From Mnemiopsis leidyi (Eukaryota; Ctenophora; Tentaculata; Lobata; Bolinopsidae): 64,000 bases of DNA. Both the position numbers and the translations under genes were made by a program. Shown here one piece after another: positions 53,224 through 63,642 of the stretch. The number at the start of each line of letters is the position of its first letter. Within the stretch, counting starts at the first letter, position 1. The stretch lies in assembly GCA_000226015.1 (NCBI GenBank), contig JH154119.1, positions 74,618 through 138,617 of the forward strand, read 5' to 3'. The notes under the pieces were generated by a model, which saw only the letters and a list, made by a program, of their open reading frames with translations, searched no databases and had not been told where the DNA came from.

Positions 53224-53540
53224 GGGACCTGGAGCGTTAAACGTAGCACCAGGAATCCCAGTCTCACCACACACACACTCTGCTATCAGGCCTCCAAGAC
53301 TGTGTCCACAGATGAAGTCTGGTTTCTGCTCTAGTGCATCTCCCACTGCGCAGCTTATTGCCTCTCTGATGGGACGTCCTAGGTTAGTAAAACTAGGAAG
53401 TGACAAAGATGCATCTTGTAAAAGTGTTTCCTGTGCAGAACCTGGATCACTGAGATCAGTTCCTCGATACGCCAAAATATTCTTTCCTTTGTGCTGCCCA
53501 TCTAAGATTTCATACACCCCAAATTAAATATCATTGCCCA
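53223..53540 (-). pseudogene. Truncated lipase-like pseudogene
   Basis: The minus-strand frame from about 53517 is closely similar to the middle of the intact gene at 54016-54807: ILAYRGTD, PIREAISC, ALEQKPDFICGHSLGGLI, ETGIPGATFNAPGP. A TAA (53524-53526) sits in the frame just before FGVYEI. Sequence N-terminal to it no longer matches. The C-terminal third, with the Asp and His of the triad, is absent: homology stops at GGGACCTGGAGC (53223) exactly where the MULE subterminal repeat starts. The nucleophile Ser is kept, but the copy cannot encode a whole enzyme. It is a recent tandem duplicate broken by, or joined to, the transposon. Confidence 0.85.
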
Positions 53541-54015
53541 CCTGGTTCCATGTGGTCACTGCTACTCAAGAGAAGGTTTGCTCATTACCCGGAATTCGAG
53601 ATCCGCCTGCAGTAGAACTTAAGAATGTATTTCGGAATAGGAAGAGATCAAACAAACTAAATATTTGACTAAATAATTAGTTAAAAATTAGTGAAGCACC
53701 TTCAAACTGTATCCAATTATCACCACCAGTTCAAGCTTTTATTGCTGCCCAGAAATATTTCTGCCAGTTCTTCTGCCAGTCTTCCCAGTCTTATCCCACT
53801 TTCCAAGCGTGTAAAAGTATAAATACTAAAAGGGGTTGTTAAAATGTACATTCAAGCACTCATACATTGCCATTAAGTTTTATTCGAAAAGGAATGCTTA
53901 CTAGAATTCACTAATTTGTATTTAAGGTTCAGAATTTAGACCCGGAAACTCTTGGGAGCAATCTATAAATACCACTCTAATTATATTTAGTTCCGCACAT
54001 CAAATAAGATTCCCC
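53541..54015. other. Spacer between lipase copies
   Basis: About 475 bp, AT-rich; includes the 3' flank of the intact lipase gene. Nothing else recognised. Confidence 0.4.
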
Positions 54016-54807
54016 TCATCTACCCTTCTCCAATTCACTTAACATCAGATTCATCTTATGATTAGCAATAACATTGTCACTTTCAGAACCGAACCCTGAA
54101 TGCCAAATAGGTCTGCCAATATGGGTACATTCAGGTCCTAAAAAACCCCCGAACAGAGATACTGGATCATTTCTTGTGAGGTGAACTTCAAACTTAACCC
54201 CATCGTACTTGTCCCCGGTAAGAAGATTATGTATAGGTAGAATAGACCAGGGACCTGGAGCGTTGAACGATGCGCCAGGAATCCCAGTCTCACTACACAC
54301 ACACTCTGCTATCAGACCTCCAAGACTGTGTCCACAGATGAAGTCTGGTTTCTGCTCTAGTGCATCTTCCACACCGCAGCTTATTGCCTCTCTGATGGGT
54401 TGTCCAAGGTAAGACAAACTGGGGAGAGCTAAGGAAATGTCTTGTAGAAGAGTTACCAGACCTGTCACATCAGTACCACGATATGCTAATATTTTCTTTC
54501 CACTGTACCTCCCTTCTGAAATTTCATAGATTCCAAACTGAAGTTTGTTCTGCATGTTGCTGCCGTTCAGATTTTGGAACTGTGTAATCATCAACGTGAG
54601 GCTTCCTCTGCAATTTCCCGAGAGGGTGTAACTGTCAAATGCGGCCAGTGCCAACAAATATGTAAGTAAATTGTCATCGAGATTTTTGGAGGAAGGTGAA
54701 CCCATTGCTTGAATTGCCATTCTCTCTAAAGGTCCTACTTGATCTTGTACTCGCTGTACGCTTTTAACCACACCTCGAGCAACATCCATCCAATCCATGA
54801 GACCCAT
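54016..54807 (-). CDS. Lipase-like alpha/beta hydrolase (class 3 / DUF2974-like), intronless
   Basis: Single open frame of 263 aa from ATG at 54807 to TGA. The nucleophile elbow GHSLGG has Ser161; LAYRGTD (108-113) resembles the oxyanion-region strand of class 3 lipases; Asp214 (RNDPVS) and His250 (ANHKM) are in the right order to complete a Ser-Asp-His triad. FNAPGP (181-186) matches the FxxPxxG-type strand after the elbow. There is no signal peptide or membrane segment, so it is probably cytosolic. The natural substrate (phospholipid, acylglycerol or other ester) is not evident. A broken paralogue lies 0.5 kb to its left. Lack of introns differs from the spliced genes nearby and could reflect retroposition or transfer, but other compact genes in the window (the lectin) are intronless too. 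Confidence 0.8.
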   Translation of the reverse strand: MGLMDWMDVARGVVKSVQRVQDQVGPLERMAIQAMGSPSSKNLDDNLLTYLLALAAFDSYTLSGNCRGSLTLMITQFQNLNGSNMQNKLQFGIYEISEGRYSGKKILAYRGTDVTGLVTLLQDISLALPSLSYLGQPIREAISCGVEDALEQKPDFICGHSLGGLIAECVCSETGIPGASFNAPGPWSILPIHNLLTGDKYDGVKFEVHLTRNDPVSLFGGFLGPECTHIGRPIWHSGFGSESDNVIANHKMNLMLSELEKGR

Positions 54808-55203
54808 AATTGTGTCTTTGTTTTACTGCAGCTGTTGAAATGAAAAATAGGATGAACTATAATTCTTCCAGGGAACGGGGAATCGTAATATTTCTTCTTT
54901 ATATGAAAATTAATCGTTATACAAATTCAACAATAACTAAAATAGTACTCCGAAATGTACAAACAAATTGTATGCATGTACACACTTCTAACACAGAGCA
55001 TGTACACTGTACTAACTACTGTACAATTATGAAAAGATCGGAAATGAGAACAAACAGTACATACTAGTTCAACAAGAGAAATGATTAAGTGATTAGCTGT
55101 GTGTCGCCGTGTCACGGCTAATGAGTACAAGAAACTGGCATACAAGCATAACGAGTCATTTTCTAGCTGTACCATGTAATTCTACAATAACATGGATCGG
55201 GAA

Positions 55204-55435
55204 ACTCAGGTATAGGGTATATGGATTAGGGAACTTATATTCTAATTGTTAGTTTAATAAGTACAAACTCAGGTATAGGGTATATGGATTAGGGAACTTA
55301 AATTCTAATTGTTAGTTTAATAAGTACAAACTCAGGTATAGGGTATATGGATTAGGGAACTTAAATTCTAATTGTTAGTTTAATAAGTACAAACTCCTGG
55401 GTATATGGATAAGGATTAGGGAACTTATTCTAAAC
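55204..55435. repeat. 63-bp minisatellite, 3.5 copies
   Basis: Units begin ACTCAGGTATAGGGTATATG at 55204, 55267 and 55330; the partial fourth has a deletion. Copies are nearly identical. Confidence 0.9.
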
Positions 55436-56107
55436 TCTTTCCACACTGATGGCACAATAACCCGTCGATCAATTTGGAGATTTCAACTGCTCGATTATGA
55501 AGATCGTGACTTCAATTATGATTGAATATCTCTCATAGTGTAACTGTAACACTGCATGACGATGACCGCAGCTTATTATTACCGAATCTTGTTTTGACTA
55601 CAAGTAGCATTACCTCACAACAACAACAAAACTCATATCTGACAAACCAAAAACACCTTGCCAAGATTTTTTTAAGGTGTCTAAGTCAACAGTCTCAAAG
55701 TGGTACCTACCTTGTTACCTACGTATATTTCATTGTCATCACGTTTTAGTTTGTGAATATCGTTTGAGATTGTAACTGCCGTTCATAACAATTTCGACAG
55801 GTTTAAAACTTTCGTCAGACAATAGCATTGAAAAGGTAACATGCATGGCACGCATTGTTTTGTCAATCTTCAATACGAAGGACTGTTTTAAGTTAGCTAG
55901 TAGCTGTTTGAATTACGAGTTTGTTTAGTGTCAAGCTTTTTTTTCGATTGGAGATTTCAGTTTCTTGCTGTAGCACCCCAATTACGAGCGCCTCAGACTA
56001 TTTGTATAGCTCCTTGTTCAGTAAAGAGTAATAATAATAATTATTATAGTAATAATAATAATTAATATTGTCAACTTAATTGTTTGCCGTCAGACGAAGA
56101 AAGAATC
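55436..56107. other. 5' flank of the 461-codon ORF
   Basis: No exon recognised. TAATAATAAT-rich stretch at about 56027-56065. A possible acceptor, TTGCCGTCAG at 56091-56092 (frame stays open), means the ORF may be a 3' exon. Confidence 0.35.
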
Positions 56108-57493
56108 ATGTCTGATGTAGAGATAGAAATATTCAGCATCAAGGATCCTCGACCCCTGACTGCCAAAGTCAAGCCTACAAGTGACACTGAATTACAAGAT
56201 ATATTCAACATGAACGACGATCAAGATATGGACCAACCTAATTCTGGCACTGACCACATCAGCGACACTAAAATTCAGAAACTGATCTCAGGGAACAACT
56301 TATTAGCTGAAATAGAACGATCCACATCGAGTGAAGAAAAATCCGCTGGAGAAAAACGGGGTAACAACAAAGTTTCTAGCTCAAATACTCTGACACCATA
56401 TCAAAAACGTAAAGTCCGGAAAAAAGACGGGAAACAGAAAAGAAAGGTATTTAAAAGGTTGGCAGCTGGTTCCAGCACAAGTTCAATAAGCTACCAGGGC
56501 AACATAAAGTCTGAGGATAGCAACCATAAAGCTGATAAAGCTGCTCAGGCCACTGTAAACACTAATAATGGAAGTAAAGAGAGAGCGGTAAAGAGAAAGA
56601 ACAGTTTGCTGCGGGGCAAGCACCATCAGAACACAAAACACATAACCTCACCCAGTAACAAAACATCACACAGGAGCTATCAAAGAGACACCGAATCAAG
56701 TCCGTCCATAATATCTCAATCTCCCCAGAGTCAGGTTGACTTAGATAAGACTTTGAGGAGCAAAGAAAAGCGAAAACCTAATCTGGAACATATTGCCAAG
56801 CTGGCAGAGACGAGCTCAGGGTGTAGTAACCCACAACATGTACATGGAGATCACAGGAACAGTCTGAAGGAAGGAAGTGAACACCATTCAGAGGGTGCAA
56901 TGGATCACGAGTCTTGTGAAGTGATGGAAGTTTGTGAGGCTGTAAACGACGATATTTGCAATGATTATCATCGCAGTGCTGTAGTCAATAAAGAAAGTGT
57001 GGCCCATCCTCAGGTCAACATTGACAGTTCCGAAAATGATGCAGCAGCAGGGGACAGCTTGGATGAAGTTCCTATTGAAGCAGATAACACAAAAATAGAT
57101 AGTCCGAATAGCCGACCCCATGTGAGGTTAACTAATCTTTCTTTGTCAATGCCAAATACTCGAGATGGAAAACGATCAGATGATGAAGATACACACAGCC
57201 ACAGCACATGGTTATTGGACTGTCGAAACATCTGGTCTAGCAACAAACTGAAAGGACACTACCAAAAAATGTATCAACACAGTGAATTAAGAGACAGAAG
57301 CGTTCAAAACGCGAGACAACAAGTTGACATTCATAATAAACCTGTAAAAACAAACACCCGATTCATGCAGGGTATGAAAAACAATGGTCCTAGAGGCTGT
57401 ATAATGCGAACTGTCAAACAAGGGTCATTTGTGCTTCTTGGCACAGTCAAAACAATAAAAGATGACAGGGATAGGCTTTCATTAAATTTTTAA
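56108..57493 (+). CDS. Unrecognised hydrophilic, probably nuclear protein (461 codons)
   Basis: A long open frame with ATG at 56108 (MSDVEIEIFSIKDPRPL). The frame is open a little further upstream, to a CAG that could be a splice acceptor, so the true start may lie in an upstream exon. I recognise no domain. Composition is Ser/Asn/Lys/Asp-rich and likely disordered. A strongly basic segment, YQKRKVRKKDGKQKRKVFKR, at about residues 97-116 looks like a nuclear localisation signal. The middle is acidic (about 260-350). The C-terminus is more ordered: WLLDCRNIWSSNKLKGHYQK, then RGCIMRTVKQGSFVLLGTVK. No signal peptide or membrane segment. A frame of this length in AT-rich DNA is unlikely by chance, and codon usage looks normal. 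Function unknown. Confidence 0.7.
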   Translation: MSDVEIEIFSIKDPRPLTAKVKPTSDTELQDIFNMNDDQDMDQPNSGTDHISDTKIQKLISGNNLLAEIERSTSSEEKSAGEKRGNNKVSSSNTLTPYQKRKVRKKDGKQKRKVFKRLAAGSSTSSISYQGNIKSEDSNHKADKAAQATVNTNNGSKERAVKRKNSLLRGKHHQNTKHITSPSNKTSHRSYQRDTESSPSIISQSPQSQVDLDKTLRSKEKRKPNLEHIAKLAETSSGCSNPQHVHGDHRNSLKEGSEHHSEGAMDHESCEVMEVCEAVNDDICNDYHRSAVVNKESVAHPQVNIDSSENDAAAGDSLDEVPIEADNTKIDSPNSRPHVRLTNLSLSMPNTRDGKRSDDEDTHSHSTWLLDCRNIWSSNKLKGHYQKMYQHSELRDRSVQNARQQVDIHNKPVKTNTRFMQGMKNNGPRGCIMRTVKQGSFVLLGTVKTIKDDRDRLSLNF

Positions 57494-58940
57494 TTTGAGT
57501 AGGTAGATATTGTGATTATTTTTATGCATTGTTTTATTGTAAGTTAAGACATTTATTTGATCAGTTTCACGAGTAAAATTAGATAAAAAAATGTTCTTGC
57601 TTAATTATTTCATAAAAAAGTTATTAAGGTTTCTGTCTGGTCAAGACTATTTTACAAAATAACAGTATAAGCAACTATTGATGAGTTTGTTGACAGGCTA
57701 CGACCTGTTGCCTCTAGGACTTGATAAGACTCATTATCAATTACATTTTCCAAGTATTCAAATGTGAATTGTGTCATGTTCAATAATTACTTTTCATGTC
57801 TAATACCAAGATGATCTTGAACATTATACAGTTGAACTGAAAAGGCATATCATCTTAATTAATCCACCTATACCCAACTTACACTTAGATTATTAAAGGG
57901 TCCAAACATAAAATGTTTCAAAGTAATATAACTCTCCAGAACCATCAATTAACATCAGGTGCACATTATGTATGTAAGAAAAATCTTACCTTTGCTAACG
58001 GGAGAACTTATATCTTGAGGAAAAAGCAAACAACTGTTGAATTGTCCCTGAAACAGACGAAAATTATTGTAACCATGGATGAAACACAAAATTTTAGAGA
58101 AGCACAAATTTTTCATTCATCACAGCAATCAATTTACAAAATATCTTATAATTCTGTAATGACACTGAACATTCAATTCACATTATGGATAATAGTACAT
58201 AATATGAGTTAGGATTCGATGCTATTATTTATTATGCCACCAGCGATGCAGGCTCGCAACACTGGGTAGGTATACATTGAAATTGCAGCCTGCGTGAATT
58301 TAGCTGTCCCACTCTACTTACTTCCCACTCTACTTACTTGCCACTACTTACTTCCCACTGCTTTACCTACTAACTTTCAGCAAATCGTACACCACAAAAT
58401 CGTTGTTGTAGGTTTAATTTGCAAATAAAATGTTCCTGACAATTTTGTCATTGACATATACATGGTATATGCCAATAGAAAAAAACTTAATAAAGTATTT
58501 AACATATAAAAATACAAATGCAAATACAAATACAAAACTTTTCCCGTTTCAAAAACACATAGATTACTACATTCATATATCCTAACTGTTTCTATGGCAT
58601 TTCATAAGTCGTATAATTTGGGACGAGACCTAGTGACACATCATCCAAGCCTGTTTCATCGAGGCGATCCTTCCCCCTTGCCCCTCGTAATGCGATGACG
58701 GTGCTCTTGAGTATTGCAAATCTAAGTCTTGTCCTCACATGATTTTTCATGATGCCAATAGAAAATAATATGATATGAGCCGATAGAAATTGGATCAAGT
58801 TTAACAGAGCAGTACTGTGTAATCATATAAGATAAACATAAAAGAATGTAACTAGAAAGATATGAATCTTTTAGCAGCTAACCTTTCTATGAATAATCAT
58901 AAAATAACAGCCTGAAATAAAAGAATAATATCAATACTTA
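57494..58940. other. 3' flank and intergenic, no gene recognised
   Basis: AT-rich. A 99-codon ATG frame at 57913-58212 shows no family resemblance and is not called. Short CCCACTCTACTTACTT copies at about 58309-58370 form a small degenerate repeat. Confidence 0.4.
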
Positions 58941-58943
58941 GAC

Positions 58944-59056
58944 CCTAACTAGACGGAACGTATGGGATCATGTGTCGCAGCACATACGGCTGCATGTGTT
59001 GTGTAGGTAGGATCTTGTTCCTCAGTACGTATCGCGGCATGTGCCGTCTAGTTGGG
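58944..59056. repeat. Possible MITE: 113 bp with short inverted ends
   Basis: CCTAACTAGACGG (58944-58956) and CCGTCTAGTTGGG (59044-59056) are inverted, 12 of 13 matching. The interior is rich in CATGTG/CACATG. No target duplication is obvious. Confidence 0.35.
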
Positions 59057-59600
59057 ATCATGTTCCATGACACATGACAAGGAACATGATGTGCCACTTG
59101 ATCTTGACCTCATTTTTATTTCATTTATTTCAGATAATTGTTTGAAACAGAAGAAACAATGTTAACTGCGATACATAATGCCTATTGTATTTGTTACACT
59201 TGAACCCAGGCTTTTACAGTTTTACTGAAGGGGATCCTGGAAGATTCTAGATCTTTTAACGGAGACCCTTTTCACTTAACCCTTAATCACAGTTTTCTTC
59301 GGCTGATTCGACCGTGAAAGATTGCATAGGCAAATAATTATCTAACTTTAACGTTACATTCTTAAAATCTTAAAATATATTGATCTAATACAAAACCTCT
59401 TGCGAGATTTTAGCTTATCCAGTTGAACGACAGCTTCAGATGGTCAACGTTGATCTACTTGCTCTTGATTTGCTTTGAAACCACCTGCGAGAAGTTCTTG
59501 TGTCCTTTCTTCGTCGTCCTGAACCTCCAATCGGATATATATAGTCTGATAGCCGAATTGCGAATCTGGACCAGGGTCCTCATCCCAGTTGTCGAGGTGT
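59057..59600. other. Intergenic, nothing recognised
   Basis: A hairpin-capable CATGTTCC...GGAACATG pair occurs at about 59059-59088. No gene seen. Confidence 0.35.
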
Positions 59601-59624
59601 TACCCGACTCGCGCGAGGCTCGCA

Positions 59625-60665
59625 GCTTGCTGCTCTCCTATCAACGGGCGATGCGCGTCTAGAATTTCTTCGAAATGCGTGACAGCGCGTGATGGCCGCG
59701 ACAGTAGGTTATCAACCTACAACTCTCCTAGCTCGCAGCTTCTGGCTCGCAGCTTGCTGCTCTCCTTCTAACGTTTCGTTAGAACGTTAGACGGATATTA
59801 TCTCGTAAACATCCCAGAAGTTGTCCATCGATGAAAAACCTCCTCGACATGATCAGCAGCACGTGCTAAACACGTATATCTCTGTGCAAACTTAGCTGTT
59901 AGCGCGAAATTAGCACGGACGCGCGACGCAAAAGCTTGTTTTCGCGGGCGCTGGAAGCTGCCGCTTCGCGCAACTTGTAGCAACAGCAAGCGGAGTTCGT
60001 GAGTCTGGTAATTGAGAGAAATCACTGAAGAAGCGAAGAAGGGTTATGTTTGTAAAAGTCAGCCAAAGAGGTTTGCTTTAACTTATCGCGGTGATACCTG
60101 GCTCTCGCAGTTCAAAGCTGAACAATAAAAGGATATTATCTTGTCAAGCAAAGCTTTGTCAGACGTTGCCATGCCTAGGACCTGCTGCCGCATTGTCTGA
60201 CTTTGTCCGACCCTCATTCGAAGCGAATAGAGGGAATAACATGACAGGAGGGTGCGCGCTGCCGCAAAGCGGCAGCCCCCGCGCGCGAAGCAAGGCAAGT
60301 CAAGCTCTAAACAGAGCCCTTTTGCGCGCGTCGTGCGCGCCACTAAACGTATTACCGTATTGCCTCACTGTATTATTTTACCTTTTTGCTTTTATTTTCA
60401 TGCAGTTTTAGCCGTATTAACTTAAATTTTTTTAAAATTAGAGATATAACGATAGAACGTCCTTTTTATTACTAGCAACTACCTGCACCGCCTTTTTTAC
60501 CGGCCGCGGCCGCGGCTCTCTTTTCAACGGGCGATGCGCGTCTAGAATTTCTTCGCGTCTAGAATTTCTTCGCGCGTCTAGAATTTCTTCGCCAGGCCAG
60601 AAATGCGTGACAGCGCGTGATGGCCGCGACAGTAGGTTATCAACCGCGCACTACAACTCTCTTTT
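59625..60665. repeat. GC-rich duplicated repeat block
   Basis: A segment with CAACGGGCGATGCGCGTCTA, AATTTCTTCG and GCGTGATGGCCGCGACAGTA occurs at about 59640-59716 and again at about 60523-60643. The second copy has a triplicated CGCGTCTAGAATTTCTTCG-type unit. GGCTCGCAGCTTGCTGCTCT is also repeated (59617 and 59742 areas). A GCTGCCGC-AAA-GCGGCAGC hairpin lies at 60258-60276. Local composition (GCGCGC-rich) is unlike its surroundings. It may be a non-autonomous element with direct terminal repeats, but no coding capacity or target duplication was found. Confidence 0.55.
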
Positions 60666-61166
60666 CGTTTCCCAAAGCAACAAAAGACTGAAATCCCCAG
60701 GTAACGCCTTTGATTTTATTTTCACTTTCTAGATGACATAATATCGTTACATGACACTGAAGCCTGCTCCAAATTAATGACACTAGAGAACGTCTTTTTT
60801 GTTAATGCTAGCAACTGCCTGCACTGCCTACAAATTTAACTTTGTAAATAATATCATTACATAACTCAAATGTGCAAAGTTACAACGATTTTTCAACTCG
60901 GGCTCAGCCCTCATTTAAAACATATCGTTATTCAACTCAGGCTTCAGTGAATAATGAGATTTATGCCACTCGCTAGGCTCGAGGCGTAAATCATGTTACT
61001 TAGCTTCACACTTACTCGTTATGTAACTTGATATTACTGTTCATCATAACACAACTTTTACATGGCTTGTATTCGAGATTTCTAAGAATAAATTTTGAAA
61101 TAAACTAATTTACATCAAAATTTACCTTCTACTAACGAAAATCATCTAGTTTTAATGTTTAATTTT
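60666..61166. other. Repeat-derived spacer
   Basis: Contains a second copy (about 60785-60830) of GAACGTC...CTAGCAACT(A/G)CCTGCAC also present at 60455-60493. No gene recognised. Confidence 0.35.
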
Positions 61167-61268
61167 GCCTGGGGATCACCTCAGTCTTTGTTGCTTTGCC
61201 TGGGGACCTCAGTCTTTGTTGCATTGCAATCGGAGGGAAACGTAGAAAGAGCCACGCAGCGCCCGGTT
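61167..61268 (+). repeat. Dispersed repeat, copy 2
   Basis: Two tandem GCCTGGGGA...CTCAGTCTTTGTTGC modules followed by CGCAGCGCCCGGTT, matching the single-module copy at 36955-37035. Confidence 0.7.
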
Positions 61269-61291
61269 ATTTTAATTTTGTAGACTCATGT

Positions 61292-61332
61292 ATTTTATTG
61301 TGTAACACTTTAAAAGTGTTACACAATAAAAT
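61292..61332. repeat. 41-bp palindrome
   Basis: A perfect 20-bp inverted repeat (arms 61292-61311 and 61313-61332) with a single central base. Arm: ATTTTATTGTGTAACACTTT. It would give AATAAA signals on both strands. Confidence 0.95.
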
Positions 61333-61763
61333 TTATGACAGATAAGTCATGTGACTGCAACTGCCACGTTGCACATTCACCAAGGGTCGACCGAGTCCTC
61401 GGCCTCGGTTTTACCGAGGAATGACGATTTTTCCTCGGCCTCGGCCAGGAGGACAATTCCTTGGTTTGCCTCGGACTTGGTCAAAAATAGATTTGAGATT
61501 CCTTGGGCGCCTTCGCAAAATTTTACTATTTTACTGAGGATTTGACCGAGGATTTTTGTTGAAATTTTGGAAATTTTTCTACAGACTTACAGTAATAAAA
61601 AACGAATTTGTAGAATTGAAAATAAAATGACCAGGACACAAAGCTAAGATTCATCTTCTGATGAAAAGTCAATATCTGAGCACTCTGATTCTGCATCATC
61701 TTCGTTGCACAGATCGGAAGGGGACAGTCCTTTTTATTGGGTTCTACAAATTCCTTGGGACAT

Positions 61764-62729
61764 CAGAGGCGGCTCGTGATTGACTGGACTTTGCACAGGT
61801 GGGTACAAGTGACTGCCGCTCGGGGGGGGGGGGGGTGGTTTGGAGGGCTTGGCCCCCAACTGCCGGAGCCCCAACCGTAGGCGCGGCCCGGCAATTTAAG
61901 GGGGTCTAAAACGCACCAGAAGGCACTTAAACGATAATTTTTGTCGTTTGAAAGGAATTCCATGACACTGAAAATATTGGTGTTTGCGATGCCATTTTCT
62001 GCAAAGCATGAAATTCTAGAAAGCTAAATGGCAAATTCGCCGTTATGTCGAATCAGCCATCACAATTTGACAGTGCAAAACATTGAAGGCACATCACGTG
62101 CATTCATCATCTTTCAAATTAAATCTCCCATTTTTCTGCTGGTACTAATTCGTACACCTGGCAAGATAACCTGAAAACTTGAAGTAAAATGGACAAAAGG
62201 AATCCGAATAACTACGTTTTTAACATTTGACACGTTTTAACACATGCAAACGTTGCGTGCTTGTAAGACGCGCAAATTGCGTCAAAACATAGTCGAACTT
62301 GGTAAACTTGTTGTGCGCATCCATAAGAACAAGCATGCCAAATCTTAGAGTCGGCCGACCTACGCACTTGAATTCGTACAACTTTAAAATTTCATAGACA
62401 TTTTGGGTCATGGTGGGTATATTGATGTACCCACGCTGCCTGTAATTACACATGAAATGTCAATTTCTCGAGCCGCCGACCCCCATTGCAATTTACGTGT
62501 AAAATTTGAGGCCGTGGGTATTTTCCGTACCCACGCGAAATAACACTCGATTGGTAACCCGATTTTGAGGTTAGTACAAATTGCTCGCATTCCCGCATTA
62601 GCGCGATATGATATTCGAGCGCAATAAATTAATTACGGCTGAGTTTTTCATTAATAAAAGTTAATGGTAACGGTTTTCAAGTTCCGTATGTAATTCTGAG
62701 TAGCCACTTACTGGCTCGAGCCGCCCCTG
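61764..62729. mobile_element. Nested non-autonomous hAT element with perfect 8-bp target duplication
   Basis: Left end CAGAGGCGGCTCG (61764-61776) and inverted right end CAGGGGCGGCTCG (62717-62729) match at 12 of 13 bp. TGGGACAT flanks it on both sides (61756-61763 and 62730-62737), a perfect 8-bp duplication. The 966-bp interior has a poly-G run (about 61820-61833) and no transposase, so it depends on an enzyme made elsewhere. Confidence 0.92.
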
Positions 62730-62737
62730 TGGGACAT

Positions 62738-63440
62738 AGACCAAAGTCATCCCCAAATGTTCCAATGTTCTTTTTGAGAAACAAGCACCCTTCAAAGTTT
62801 GTTGACTTAAGGCAAAGGCAGTTTGACTTCAGAATGTTTCCTGCCGTAGAAAACAGTCTCTCTGGTGCTGCAGAGCTTGCCGGCGCAGATAGATATTTCC
62901 TTGAACACTCAGCGAGGTTGTGATAGGTTTGCTTATTAGCTGTCTAATGAACTGATGGGTCTAAAGATAAATCAACGTGAGTGTCCTTTAAGTATCTGCT
63001 GGCTTCCCTTCTTATCTTCTCACTGTTTTCTTCAAACTCATCTTCCTCAGACTGTGAGGTACTATCCAGGATTGCAGCCCATGTTTGGCTAGAGGAATGT
63101 ACTACTGAAGAATCATCAGACTCATCAGTTACCCGAACTTGTGGTGGTATCAGTGGAGTTGACTATATGCTCGTGCAAATCTGGTCGATCAGAATATGCT
63201 TCGCTAGCATTGCATTGACCTTTGAAGAGAAGGCCGCTGATTTAAATTTTGGATCTAACAAGGTCGCAATCGAGGCTTTTCAATGTCGTACTTGGTTACA
63301 CAGTACCTGAGGACACACTGAGTGGTTCCACCAATGAGAAAACTTGTGCTCTCTCTAAGACAGAAAATTCGAGAAAGATCTCTCTGCCCACTCCTGGCTC
63401 TAGCTCTTGGCAAACATACCCCTTCATACTTTTATAATGT
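62738..63440 (-). pseudogene. hAT (ZBED-type) transposase C-terminal remnant
   Basis: Minus-strand conceptual pieces: ASIATLLDPKFKSAAFSSKV (about 63217-63277, the family 'LDPRxK' block), an acidic linker (SQSEEDEFEE), EASRYLKD, then LSLDPSVH with an in-frame TAG (62944-62946), and finally NLAECSRKYLSAPASSAA followed by PERLFSTAGNI, the hallmark hAT dimerisation block. The TAG replaces the Trp normally found after DP. There is also a stop after DQICTSI and further stops upstream. It is inactive. In intact relatives this enzyme cuts and pastes DNA with 8-bp duplications, fitting the termini seen here. Confidence 0.85.
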
Positions 63441-63642
63441 ATTGTAACGTGTACAATGTAGATACACAGTGTAGTACACAGTACAATCTGAGAAGGTACA
63501 GTGTGCTTAACCTAAACAATGACCTTTTTTTCAATAATTTTTCTGCCAAAATTCCTCCGCCTCAGCCAAAATGTGCACTTCTGGGCCTTGGCCTTGGCCA
63601 AAGAGAAGAATCTTCGGTTGTCCTCGGCCTAGGTCTTAACTA

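Noticed and set aside
57913-58212. 99-codon ATG frame
   Set aside because: No family resemblance, no splice context, composition typical of AT-rich chance ORFs.
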